DNA from: Planctomycetota bacterium
GTDB taxonomy: Bacteria; Planctomycetota; Planctomycetia; Pirellulales; Pirellulaceae
Direction: 5' to 3'
DNA length: 38,835 bases
NCBI GenBank assembly: GCA_029259935.1
Contig: JAJDEH010000324.1
Span: 1-38,835 of the forward strand
Below the pieces are notes generated by a model that ran no database searches, was not told where the DNA came from, and was given only the letters and a program-made list of their open reading frames with translations. Of the stretch, positions 1 to 8,065 are shown piece after piece. Made by a program: the position numbers and the translations under genes. Numbering within the stretch: position 1 is the first letter of the stretch; the number at the start of each line of letters is the position of its first letter.

Positions 1-1596
1 GGTCGTGGTGGTGGTGGCGGACTCGGCGGCGGCGGCGGTCGTGGTGGCGGATTCGGCGGTGGCGGTGGTGGTATCTTGGCCGTCGGCGACTTAAAGCTGG
101 GCGGCAAGAAAAAGAAGGTGGAAAAAAAAACGACTGATTCAGCCGTAAGGCGAGGCACTTCGCCAAAGCGGTCGGTTGAACGAATCCAACCAGTCGTTAA
201 GTCGGGAATGACGGTCCAGCAAGTCTGGAATCATCATTTCGCCATCCACGAAAAGGTTGATCCGGCTACTATCCGCGAAACCATTCGCTCGTTAATGGTC
301 GAAGGTAAACGCCTGTATCATCGGCAAATTAACGAAGCGGCCGACAACGATATTCCAGCGGCGACCAAGACCCGCCAACAGGCGATGGAAAAATGTGCCG
401 AAGCGGCGGCCGTCCTCCAGGCGGCCTTGAGCCACAGCCAACCACAACCGTGGATGTACGAGGCCTTGGGGCTGGCGTTGGAGGCGAGCGGTGCTCCTGA
501 TGCGGAAATCGAACGCGCGCTCATGTCGGCGGTCGACTTTAGCAAGACCGTCGAAGACATGATGATTGTCGCCTTGTACATGTCGCGGATTGGACTGGAC
601 GAACGCGCTCTCTCCTTGTTTCGCGAAATCTCGGACTCGCATCCATCTCGTCCCGAGCCCTATGTGGAAGGATTGCGAGTTGCCAAGCGGCTAGAAAATA
701 TCGAAGGCGTTAAGTGGGCCTGCGTCGGCATTCTCAGCAAAGGCTGGCCCGAAGGTCACCAATCGATTTATGTCGAAGCCGATAAGACGGCTCGCGGGAT
801 GATCCTGGACCTCAAGCGAGACAAGCACGTCGCGGAAGCCGAGGAACTACAAAAAGCCTATGACCTGGCGGTCGCAAGAGATTGCAAAGTTCAGATTTTC
901 TGGACCGGCGACGCTGACATCGACATGATGGTCGAAGAGCCCGCCGGTACGGTTTGTTCGTTCCGCAATCCGCGTACGACGGCGGGCGGCGTGATGTTGG
1001 GGGATGCATTTTCAAAACCCGAGGGAGCCGGCATCAACGGCTACAGCGAAGAGTATCAGTGTGCCCAAGGTTTCCCCGGCAAGTATCGAATTCTCTTGCG
1101 GAAGGTGTACGGAAACGTTACCACGGGCAAGGTCACGGTCATCTTGACGCGAAACGAAGGGACCGACAAAGAGACCGTCAAGAAAAAGCAAGTTCCGCTG
1201 AATGCCGACAACCGCGACGTGTTGGTTGTCTTCGATTTAGAAGAAGGCCGCCGGACGGAAGCCCTTAGTGACCAGCAAATCGCGACCGCGGTCCAACAGC
1301 AAGCGTCGATTGGCCGGGCAGCTTTATTGCAACAACTTAGTTACGCCGAAAATTCGCGGGCTTCGAAGAAACACATGGTTGCCACGAAGCGGGCGTTCGA
1401 GGAAGAACGTCTGGGTCCGAAGTCACGACGTGGCGTGGGTTATCGGCCGGTGATCACCATTCTGCCGGAAGGTGCTTTCATGTTTGCCACCGCGGTGGTG
1501 TCGGCGGATCGCCGATATGTACGCGTGAGCCCGTTGCCGTTTTTCTCGTCCATAGGCCAGGTCGACACGTTCACTTTCACTGGCGGGGCCAATTAG
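1..1596 (+). CDS. Gly-rich helical-repeat protein, 5' partial
   Basis: The reading frame is open from the first base, so the true start lies upstream. The first ~25 codons read almost only Gly with a few Arg, Phe and Leu, followed by a Lys-rich patch. Next comes an alpha-helical stretch that looks like TPR-type repeats (coding about 380-870). From about 895 the protein turns to beta-rich sequence with the segment DADIDMMVEEP, a GG-turn and GYSEEY, which resembles the DUF2135-like beta domain that follows helical repeats in other bacterial proteins. The last ~50 residues contain SADRRYVRVSPLPFFSSIG, similar in feel to a planctomycete secretin-like tail. No enzyme motif is visible. The Gly-rich head could be a flexible surface or linker segment. 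The gene ends 30 bp before a strong terminator hairpin and converges on a sulfatase. Family assignment is by inspection only; an exported structural or complex-forming role is a guess. Confidence 0.8.
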   Translation, partial: GRGGGGGLGGGGGRGGGFGGGGGGILAVGDLKLGGKKKKVEKKTTDSAVRRGTSPKRSVERIQPVVKSGMTVQQVWNHHFAIHEKVDPATIRETIRSLMVEGKRLYHRQINEAADNDIPAATKTRQQAMEKCAEAAAVLQAALSHSQPQPWMYEALGLALEASGAPDAEIERALMSAVDFSKTVEDMMIVALYMSRIGLDERALSLFREISDSHPSRPEPYVEGLRVAKRLENIEGVKWACVGILSKGWPEGHQSIYVEADKTARGMILDLKRDKHVAEAEELQKAYDLAVARDCKVQIFWTGDADIDMMVEEPAGTVCSFRNPRTTAGGVMLGDAFSKPEGAGINGYSEEYQCAQGFPGKYRILLRKVYGNVTTGKVTVILTRNEGTDKETVKKKQVPLNADNRDVLVVFDLEEGRRTEALSDQQIATAVQQQASIGRAALLQQLSYAENSRASKKHMVATKRAFEEERLGPKSRRGVGYRPVITILPEGAFMFATAVVSADRRYVRVSPLPFFSSIGQVDTFTFTGGAN

Positions 1597-1627
1597 AAGA
1601 GCCTTACAGAATATCCGCAATTCTTAA

Positions 1628-1664
1628 AGCGGGCCTCGGTGAATTTCGAGGCTCGCTATTTTTT
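1628..1664 (+). terminator. Rho-independent terminator (possibly bidirectional)
   Basis: An 11-bp stem (AGCGGGCCTCG with CGAGGCTCGCT, one G-T wobble) encloses an 8-base loop and is followed by ATTTTTT. It sits 31 bp after the stop of the first gene. Read on the minus strand the same stem is followed by TTTAAGAATT, so it may also stop the convergent sulfatase transcript. Confidence 0.8.
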
Positions 1665-1693
1665 CGCCGCCGCTGTAACACTTCAGTGATTTT

Positions 1694-3268
1694 CTATCGG
1701 TAGTCCGCCCCAGTTACGCTGTCGAGTACCGATTGTTGCCATTCTCGAAGTTGCTGTTGGAGGTCCGCGGCGACTTGCGGCCTGGACTTGACGACATTGG
1801 TCTTCTCAGCCAAGTCGTCGCGCAAGTCGAACAGTTCAATGGCCGATTCGTTGCCTGGTTGGCCGTTCACGACCAGCTTGTACCGGTTGCCAAGAATAGC
1901 TCGGGCACCCGAGAAATCCTGCTCGGTGATATTCCGATGGTGGAAGTTCTTGAAGTTGCGAGTTAGACGACCGCCCAAATACTTGACCAGCGGAGTGGTG
2001 CCTTCTTGAAGCTTGGGATCGATGTAAGGCTTCCCTTTCTTCGACTCACCACCTGCGTTGTACATCCAAAAGCAAATCGGGCTCGATCTCTCGGTCATCT
2101 TACCGTCGATTAGCGGTTTTAGACTGATACCGTCCAAAGGCCGATTGGGCACGGCTTGGCCCACAAGATCGAGGATGGTGGGAAGCATGTCGCTGGTCAC
2201 CGTGTTGACATCGGACGCGCGCGGCTTCGCGATTCGACGCGGCCATTCAATAACACACGGGACTCTCACGCCGCCGTCATACACCAGGCCCTTTTGGCCG
2301 CGAAAGGGAGTAGCCAGACGGCCACTGGATGGAACTCCGTTATCCCCGCAATACCACAGAATCGTGTTCTGCCGCAGCCCAGTTTCCTCAAGATGGTCTC
2401 GCAACTTTCCCAGGGCACGGTCCATGGCGGTGATTTCGGCATAGCGCTCTCGCAGCACATCCCCGAAGGGCCGCTGCGTGGGACGCCCCGTCTCCATCGA
2501 CGTTAGCCTGACCTGGCGCGCGTTGTATTGCTTGCGCAGGTCGTCGTACAGTGCCAAGTCTTGCTCCAATCCGCTATAAGGCTCGTGCGGCGAACCGAAC
2601 CAGACAACCGCGCAGAAGGGCTTTCCATTCCGCCGCGACTTGTCAATGAAACGCATCGTTTCGTCGATAATGACTTCCGATCCCTCACCTTCAAATCGTT
2701 TTGGATCGCCGCCGTCGCGCGACAGGACGGGATTCATTTCAAAAAAGTTATCGTGCGAAAGCCATGTGTCAAAACCCATGGCTCCCGGGTTCGTTGGCGA
2801 GTCGGCCCTTACCGGGCCCACGTGCCACTTGCCGAAATGCCCGCACGCGTAACCCGCCTTGTGAAGAATGTGTGCGATCGTAACTTCCTCGGGCCGAATG
2901 GACCAACCGGGGGCAAAGGTTCCGTAGCGGTTGGGATGGCGCCCCGTCAGCACGCTGCCACGGGTGGGCGAGCATGAAGGATGCGCCGAGTAAAAGTTAT
3001 CAAGCCGCAGCCCGGCGGCTGCCATTTCATCCAGAACGGGAGTCTTCAAATGAGGATGGTCGTAATACCCAACTTCGTCCCAACCATGATCGTCACCCAT
3101 GCAAAGAATGATATTCGGCAATGCTTCATCAGCCAGCACCGGGATCCGCGCGGAAGCCAACGCCCCGGCCACCGCGACAAGGCAACACGCGAGAACCCGC
3201 CAACGCTTGACAAAACACGTGGCATGCAAGCTGCTTCGTACCAGAGAGTCAATTGCTTCGTGGATCAT
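1694..3268 (-). CDS. Exported type I sulfatase (arylsulfatase family)
   Basis: Predicted 524-residue sulfatase, which would hydrolyse sulfate esters, probably of polysaccharides. The formylglycine signature C-S-P-T-R is at residues 99-103, so Cys99 is the residue expected to be converted to formylglycine. The metal-binding Asp pair is in MGDDHGWDE (59-60). Other sulfatase landmarks are the HFGKWHVG block and GDNGVPSSG. A hydrophobic segment at about 24-46 followed by Ala-Asp-Glu looks like a signal peptide or anchor, so it acts outside the cytoplasm. The frame is open to an upstream start at 3370, but the ATG at 3268 is preferred: it has AAGGGA 9 bases upstream and puts the signal peptide at a sensible place. 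It converges on the first gene. No sulfatase-maturing enzyme is in this window. Substrate cannot be told. Confidence 0.92.
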   Translation of the reverse strand: MIHEAIDSLVRSSLHATCFVKRWRVLACCLVAVAGALASARIPVLADEALPNIILCMGDDHGWDEVGYYDHPHLKTPVLDEMAAAGLRLDNFYSAHPSCSPTRGSVLTGRHPNRYGTFAPGWSIRPEEVTIAHILHKAGYACGHFGKWHVGPVRADSPTNPGAMGFDTWLSHDNFFEMNPVLSRDGGDPKRFEGEGSEVIIDETMRFIDKSRRNGKPFCAVVWFGSPHEPYSGLEQDLALYDDLRKQYNARQVRLTSMETGRPTQRPFGDVLRERYAEITAMDRALGKLRDHLEETGLRQNTILWYCGDNGVPSSGRLATPFRGQKGLVYDGGVRVPCVIEWPRRIAKPRASDVNTVTSDMLPTILDLVGQAVPNRPLDGISLKPLIDGKMTERSSPICFWMYNAGGESKKGKPYIDPKLQEGTTPLVKYLGGRLTRNFKNFHHRNITEQDFSGARAILGNRYKLVVNGQPGNESAIELFDLRDDLAEKTNVVKSRPQVAADLQQQLREWQQSVLDSVTGADYR

Positions 3269-3402
3269 ATTTTTGGTTCCCTTGTTGGCAGTATCACGGC
3301 GAGATGTCGGCTGAGTCGATCGATACGGGGCACTTGCAATTTTGTAACAGACTTTTGGCCAAGCAATCAAACAATCGTACTAAATTCATTCACGACTGAA
3401 GA

Positions 3403-3683
3403 TTGCCAAAATGTGGAGAGGTACATTGTATTGCCCCAACGCCGCGGCTGATCGGTCACGTCGCGGTGAATTTTTCGGCCCGCGACATCCTCCTGTTTCT
3501 GAGCCGCAAGCTGCACGGCAACTTCCAAGGCGTCGTGAATCTGCCCAGCTACGAACGTCATGCGCGAGCGGCCAACGACGGTTACCTGAACCCCTTGAGC
3601 GTGGTCGACGATCCGTCGGCGTCGTTCCAACGCGTGAACCATCTGGCCGAGTCGAAGATCCCCTTGGGCCGGAAACGGCTTAA
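3403..3683 (+). pseudogene. Possible remnant of a planctomycete ORF of unknown function
   Basis: Between the start of the sulfatase and the end of the HEAT-repeat gene, the plus strand carries an open frame that reads like protein: VNFSARDILLFLSRKLHGNF, then a stretch ending in FQRVNHLAESKIPLGRKRLN. The phrase FLSRKLHGNF resembles, from memory, a widespread planctomycete family of unknown function linked to mobile DNA, whose members are several hundred residues long. Here only ~90 residues remain and the frame runs into the opposite-strand gene at 3680. No ribosome binding site is evident. I read it as a decayed internal fragment; the family link is unverified and the stretch could be fortuitous. 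Confidence 0.3.
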
Positions 3684-4861
3684 CCAGCCTCTTGCTTTTC
3701 CGACCATGCCTTCCACTTCGCCAACGCGGTTTGGCGGTCTTCATCTTTAGGGAAGGCGCAGGTGTAGATGTGAAACAAGGTCCTCTCGTATTCCCTCAGC
3801 AACTCGAAGCCGTAGTCCTTATGGTCTTGTTCGGTCAAATGGACCAGTACGGCAAGCACGACATCCCGCACTTGAATCTTGATTACTTCTTTAAACTTGC
3901 CGTTGTGCCACGAGTGACAAACGGTTTTGTTTTCAAGTAGCGGCTCCAGCAGTGCCACATCACTGGCGTCGCCGAATTTGCCAAGCGTCAAAGCCGCGTA
4001 CGGCAGCGTCGAGGAAGGAACGGTCTTGTTGCGGGACAACTTTCGCGCGATTTCCAGTCCGACATCTTTCATGTCGTATTGCAGCGTCAACATCAGACCG
4101 TTGCGGGCCAAATAGCTGTTGGAGGAATGATGCTTCAGCCAAGAGGCCAGCAACTTTCGCAGCATTTCAGACTGCTGCCCCTTCGTGAGTGCGTTCATGT
4201 TCTGAGTTCGGCTAAGCAGAGAGTACATCTGGTAGCCGGTCGAGCTGTCCATGTTAATGCCGGGATTGGTGCCGGTGAACAACAGCGAGGCCAGCGTCGG
4301 CGCGGCGACCGCTTCAAGGCGAGCGCCGGTATTGAACGATGTTCCCAGCGACTGCACACGTTGGGCATATCGATCGCGGGAGGCCTTGGCATCGGATTCG
4401 ATGGAACTTAGAAACGAACCTTCACGGCGAACCATTTCCACGAACAGCTCGCGCACCGGCCGCGCATCGCCGACGATCTGTCGAAAGCGATGCCAACCTG
4501 GCAGCTTATGGTCCTCGTCCGGATCGTTGCTCTCCAGAAAGGCGGTCAGGCGACGTCCCAGTTCCGACTTCCCGATGGCCGCCAACAATTGCCGAGCCCG
4601 CAGACGAATCTCAAGATCCTCATGCTCCAAAGCACCAAGCAAGACCGGCTTGGCCGCGTTCTCGAACTTCATCAATCGCTTTGCCGCCGATTCACGAACC
4701 GCAAATGAACCGTCGCCTAGTTGTTTGACCAAACTAGTTAGCTCATCGACCTCCGGTGACACGGTTTCATTGGACGCCGGTTCCTTGGACGCCGGTTCTT
4801 CCGCGATCAACTGAATCGGAACGGAAATCAAGATCGCGGCGATGAGTAAATGGCGGATCAT
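3680..4861 (-). CDS. Exported HEAT-repeat protein
   Basis: 393-residue protein of unknown function. The N-terminus (MIRHLLIAAILISVPIQLIA) is a signal peptide, followed by a short duplicated motif (EPASKEPASNE). Residues about 38-100 form HEAT-like helical pairs with the usual D/E..VRE.A...L and E..D.EIRLRAR..L patterns. A further HEAT-like segment lies near GDASDVALLEPLLE in the C-terminal third. The rest is helical and charged, with no catalytic motif. GGAAGGAAG lies about 6 bases before the ATG and supports the start. HEAT-repeat exported proteins are common in planctomycetes, where they are thought to serve as binding scaffolds; a partner cannot be named here. The 3' end abuts the remnant at 3403-3683. 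Confidence 0.85.
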   Translation of the reverse strand: MIRHLLIAAILISVPIQLIAEEPASKEPASNETVSPEVDELTSLVKQLGDGSFAVRESAAKRLMKFENAAKPVLLGALEHEDLEIRLRARQLLAAIGKSELGRRLTAFLESNDPDEDHKLPGWHRFRQIVGDARPVRELFVEMVRREGSFLSSIESDAKASRDRYAQRVQSLGTSFNTGARLEAVAAPTLASLLFTGTNPGINMDSSTGYQMYSLLSRTQNMNALTKGQQSEMLRKLLASWLKHHSSNSYLARNGLMLTLQYDMKDVGLEIARKLSRNKTVPSSTLPYAALTLGKFGDASDVALLEPLLENKTVCHSWHNGKFKEVIKIQVRDVVLAVLVHLTEQDHKDYGFELLREYERTLFHIYTCAFPKDEDRQTALAKWKAWSEKQEAG

Positions 4862-5100
4862 GGATCGCTTCCTTCCGAAATCAGCATTAGTTTGGCCCGG
4901 CCCAATAGAACGTTAGTGTACTCGTTTTTAATTGTAGGTAAAACTACTCAGTTTGGCGCGAAATTCGAGGAAAACTTCCCAAGCCGACAATTCCCGGCTC
5001 GTCAACCTGCCGCGGTAGTTGCGCGGCGTGTCCCGGAGGATTCAAGGGATTTGGCGATGTTTGGGAAATGTTACTCAAATAACCACCCCACTCTCTCATG

Positions 5101-6102
5101 TCAATTGACCACATTTCGAATCGGTTCACCCAACAAGGCACGGCGGCAAGCCTGTGAACCCTTGGTCCTCATGTCGAGCAACCCTTGTTCGGAATAGAAA
5201 GCTGCGTGGGGATTGACGATCACTCGATCAAAGGCCGGATGGTCGGGATCTCGCCAGGCGCGAATCAGTGGATCGTCATCCGCGGGCGGCTCGTCGGCCA
5301 ACACGTCGATTCCCGCTCCGGCCAATTGTCCGCTGAGGATCGCGGCCGGGATCGCCGACGTATCGGTCACCGCGCCGCGGGCCGTGTTAATCAGAAACGA
5401 ACCGCTCGGCATTTGGGCGATCGTCTCGGCATTCATTAAATGGTGTGTTTCGTCGGTCCGCGGACAGTGCAGGCTGACAACATAGGATTGTTCGAGCAAC
5501 GCCTTCAACGACTCGGCGCGGCGCACGCCAACGGCTTTGTCGTTTCCGTCGTCTTTGTAAGGGTCGTAAAACACAACGTCCATTCCGATCGCTTTAGCCC
5601 GCAAGGCGGTCGCCGTGCCAATGCGGCCCAAGCCGACAATGCCAAACACCTGGCCTCGCAGACGGGTCAACGGGGCGACCAACTGAGGTTCCCACGGCAG
5701 ACGTTCCTTGCCTCGCCGCAGCATCGAATTAAGCGGCGCGATACCGCGCGTCAGCGCCAACATCAACCCGATGGCCGAATCGGCCACTTCCTCGGTTCCA
5801 TAGTCTGGCACGTTGGCGACGGGAATTCCTCGAGCCCGCGCGGCGGCGAGTTCAATATTGTCAACGCCCACTCCGGGACGAACGATAATTTTGCATTGAC
5901 GCAGCCGATCGATGGACGCCTTCGTAAACGCCAAATTGTGGTAGACCATGACCGCATCCGCCGTCTCGATCTGACCCGCGAGTTCTTGTTCGGAAAACGC
6001 ATTCAATGCTTCAACGATCGCTATGTCGCTCAAGATCTCGCGCTCGGGCGCGAGTGAGTCGGCCAGGAAATCGGTTATGACTACGCGGTATTTCTCGGTC
6101 AC
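5101..6102 (-). CDS. D-2-hydroxyacid dehydrogenase, CtBP-like
   Basis: 333-residue NAD-dependent oxidoreductase of the D-isomer-specific 2-hydroxyacid dehydrogenase family, closest in style to the C-terminal-binding-protein-like group. The Rossmann motif G-L-G-R-I-G is at 157-162. The expected catalytic Arg, Glu and His are visible at R242 (NTARGA), E271 (ADEPP) and H299 (NPHAAF). Such enzymes interconvert 2-keto and D-2-hydroxy acids; the substrate (phosphoglycerate, glyoxylate or another) cannot be fixed from sequence. The start is a GTG at 6102; the frame is closed by a TGA 9 bases upstream, so no longer N-terminus is possible. This start lies inside a 14-bp tandem repeat array, each copy of which also contains a GTG. 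It stands alone, with 239 bp before the next minus-strand gene. Confidence 0.93.
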   Translation of the reverse strand: MTEKYRVVITDFLADSLAPEREILSDIAIVEALNAFSEQELAGQIETADAVMVYHNLAFTKASIDRLRQCKIIVRPGVGVDNIELAAARARGIPVANVPDYGTEEVADSAIGLMLALTRGIAPLNSMLRRGKERLPWEPQLVAPLTRLRGQVFGIVGLGRIGTATALRAKAIGMDVVFYDPYKDDGNDKAVGVRRAESLKALLEQSYVVSLHCPRTDETHHLMNAETIAQMPSGSFLINTARGAVTDTSAIPAAILSGQLAGAGIDVLADEPPADDDPLIRAWRDPDHPAFDRVIVNPHAAFYSEQGLLDMRTKGSQACRRALLGEPIRNVVN

Positions 6103-6190
6103 GGTTTTTCAGTCACGGTTTATTCGCCACGGTTTATTCGCCACGGTTTCTTCGCCACGGTTTCTTCGTCACGGTTTCTTCGTCACGGCG
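6100..6190 (-). repeat. 14-bp tandem repeat array over a GTG start codon
   Basis: Six full 14-bp units plus part of a seventh begin at 6100, 6114, 6128, 6142, 6156, 6170 and 6184. The plus-strand consensus is CACGGTTTMTTCGY. On the minus strand each unit ends in CCGTG, so every copy offers a GTG. The last one is the start codon of the dehydrogenase, whose first codons (GTGACCGAGAAATACC) resemble a diverged further copy. Several upstream GTGs open 5-codon frames (for example V-T-E-K-P) whose TGA overlaps the next GTG. The array looks like slippage expansion of the initiation region; a regulatory effect is possible but unproven. Confidence 0.85.
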
Positions 6191-6947
6191 ACCAGGTGAA
6201 AAAATGAGGAAGGGTAAAGTAAGGATGGAGGTGGCACTCTACGACCAAACATCGGGCCACGCAAGTGCCGCCCGTGGTGCCCCCACCAACTGCCCATAGC
6301 CTCATTATATCGCTTAAGAGGCCAACAGGTCTAGCGCGTCGCAGGCCAAGCGTTCAGCCTGCCTTCGCAGCCACATGGCTGTAGTCCAAAGTCACTTTCT
6401 CCAAAGCGGCGCAACTCAACGACTGTAACATACGCCCAACCGTGAAACAGCTCTGATTTTCTTTCCATGTTTTCGCCCTAACAGAAGATTCGCGAACAAG
6501 TTATCGCACCGCCACGCTCGCCGATCCGTCGCAACCATGTTTGCCGTTTTGCAAGCGTTTCACATTGGGTAAGCGTGTGCGAACATGTCTCGCGCTACCC
6601 ATCAGCCCAAGCGGCGCAACACGCCTGTGCAATCCAAAGTTGCGAACAGACACTCCATATCCATTCATCTTACAATATTCAGGAAAACTCGGCTGCCTGC
6701 ACCTCGGTCCGACTCGCGCTCCTTGCCGCGTTGCCGCTGATGAAGGCGGAAGGAGGAACAGGAAGTGACGGCGAGCCCTTGACGTTAGTCGAGGGGTAGC
6801 GATGCGGCGAGTGGCGGCCGCCTATTGGAATAGGGCAAGTGACATGTTGGTCAGCATTACCCCCCAGCGAACGCTGGGGGCTCGCCCGCTTTGCAAAGGA
6901 GAGAAATACTGTTCTCACGCGTCGCGACCACGACAAGAAATGAAAGA
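6191..6947. other. Intergenic region, no gene seen
   Basis: About 750 bp between the dehydrogenase start and the PDZ gene terminator. I see no open frame with a ribosome binding site or recognisable protein. It contains a short perfect palindrome at 6861-6880 and otherwise unremarkable sequence. The dehydrogenase promoter should be just to the right of 6190, but no convincing -35/-10 pair stands out. Confidence 0.5.
6861..6880. repeat. Short GC-rich inverted repeat
   Basis: The sequence is CCCCCAGCGAACGCTGGGGG. Eight base pairs with a 4-base loop, or nine with two, can form on either strand. No T-run follows. Similar G-rich palindromes recur between genes in planctomycete genomes, so a REP-like scattered repeat is more likely than a terminator. 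Confidence 0.5.
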
Positions 6948-6973
6948 CCCCCGACCGGAATTTCGGTCGAGGG
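6936..6973 (-). terminator. Rho-independent terminator of the PDZ gene
   Basis: Read on the minus strand, CCCTCGACCG pairs with CGGTCGGGGG (one mismatch) around a 6-base loop, followed by TCTTTCATTTCTT. It lies about 70 bp beyond the stop of the PDZ-domain gene, the expected place. Confidence 0.65.
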
Positions 6974-7043
6974 TAAATCAAAGGAAGCGAGTTTTTCGGC
7001 GTTGGCCCCCGAGCGATCGCTCATTTGGGTCCGACTCACCGCA

Positions 7044-7655
7044 TTAGGGTTGGGCACCGAAGCGGCGCGGGGCACTTTTGCTGGCTTGGCTGACGCCGAA
7101 GCGACGCGGTGCCGTGCTGCTGGCCAGAGGACGCGGTGCAGCCGAGCAGCTTGCCGAGGTCAGACTGCTGCCGAAGCGGCGAGGTTGGCTGGCGGACGAG
7201 TAAGCCGATCGGCGGCGGGACGGCGTTCCGGTGCTGACGACCGATCCGCCAACCACGGTGCCGCGCGACCGGCCGAGCGTGGAGTGAAGGTTGAACAGCA
7301 GGGTGATGTCCGGCGTCTTGGTCCAAGGGTTGGGGTCGAAGATGGTCAGTTCGACGTCGCCGCCGTGGTATAGGTCGACGTCTCGCAACAGCCGCTGGTA
7401 GTGAGCGTGCGAGCGAACTTGAGTCGAACCGATGTGGGTAATAATGTCGCCCTGTTGCAGGCCAATGTGAGCGGCCAGACTGCGTGGCATGACCGAATCG
7501 ATTTCCAATCCGTGGCCCGGCACCATGCGGCCCAGAAAGCCGAGCGTCGGTTGGCCCGCGGCCGGCGGATTGAAGTTGTAAACGACTTGGGCTTGAGCGA
7601 CGTTGGCGGCGGCCAGCAGAGCGACGACGGCGAGCGAGTTGAAGAGAGTTTTCAT
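7044..7655 (-). CDS. Exported PDZ-domain protein with PRRFG repeats
   Basis: 203 residues. Residues 1-23 are a signal peptide ending in AQAQ. Residues about 35-105 form a PDZ domain: the carboxylate-binding loop reads TLGFLG, followed by I-D-S-V-M-P-R-S-L-A-A-H-I-G-L-Q-Q-G-D-I-I-T, the typical pattern for bacterial PDZ modules that bind C-terminal peptides. There is no protease domain, so it is not a DegP-type enzyme. The C-terminal ~70 residues are Ser/Ala/Arg-rich and low in complexity, with three PRRFG copies at 158-162, 183-187 and 196-200. A ribosome binding site (AAGGAAA) sits about 7 bases before the ATG. Likely a periplasmic or surface binding protein; its ligand is unknown. It is a single gene with its own terminator. 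Confidence 0.85.
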   Translation of the reverse strand: MKTLFNSLAVVALLAAANVAQAQVVYNFNPPAAGQPTLGFLGRMVPGHGLEIDSVMPRSLAAHIGLQQGDIITHIGSTQVRSHAHYQRLLRDVDLYHGGDVELTIFDPNPWTKTPDITLLFNLHSTLGRSRGTVVGGSVVSTGTPSRRRSAYSSASQPRRFGSSLTSASCSAAPRPLASSTAPRRFGVSQASKSAPRRFGAQP

Positions 7656-7667
7656 GGCTGTTTCCTT

Positions 7668-8065
7668 CGATTTGGACGATTACCAGGCTGGTCTTGCGTT
7701 GCTCGATTGCCGAGCAACCTGTTCAACAACCTCATTGCAATCGCCACCGCCAGCGGACAGAAATCCAGAAAATAGTTTCCTGCCGCCCGCGGCAGCGGTT
7801 CGAGGCGTGCGAACCGTCGAGTTTCGCCATGGCCGATGGAGCAGAATGATGGTGGGCAGAATGATTTTTCGATCTGCCACCTTGGCTGACTAGGCCATTT
7901 CATCCGCGGCAGTGCTGCCGTTCCATCAGCCCCCGCACGTCACATCGGCTCATTGCTTGCCGAGCAGATCTCTTGGAGACTCTCTTTTGAAAGTGCAGTC
8001 CGGTCGCCTAAACTATGGGTGGCCCTTTTCGCTTTTCTTTATCGCGACGCTTACGGTGGACCTTT
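7668..8065. other. Intergenic region, no gene seen
   Basis: About 400 bp between the PDZ gene start and the LRR-like gene stop. Apart from the small repeats at 7780-7920 I see no gene. Open frames here have no ribosome binding site and no recognisable product. It should hold the PDZ promoter and the terminator of the gene to the right, but neither is clear. Confidence 0.5.
7780..7920. repeat. Small palindromes and a 15-bp direct repeat
   Basis: CTGCCGCCCGCGGCAG at 7780-7795 and CGGCAGTGCTGCCG at 7907-7920 can form hairpins. Between them GCAGAATGAT occurs twice, at 7841-7850 and 7856-7865, with a 15-bp period. A GCAGAATGAT-type direct repeat is, from memory, a scattered repeat of planctomycete genomes. 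Confidence 0.45.

Noticed and set aside
6100..6190. CRISPR-like short repeats
   Set aside because: The 14-bp units are directly adjacent with no spacers, and there are no cas genes in the window.
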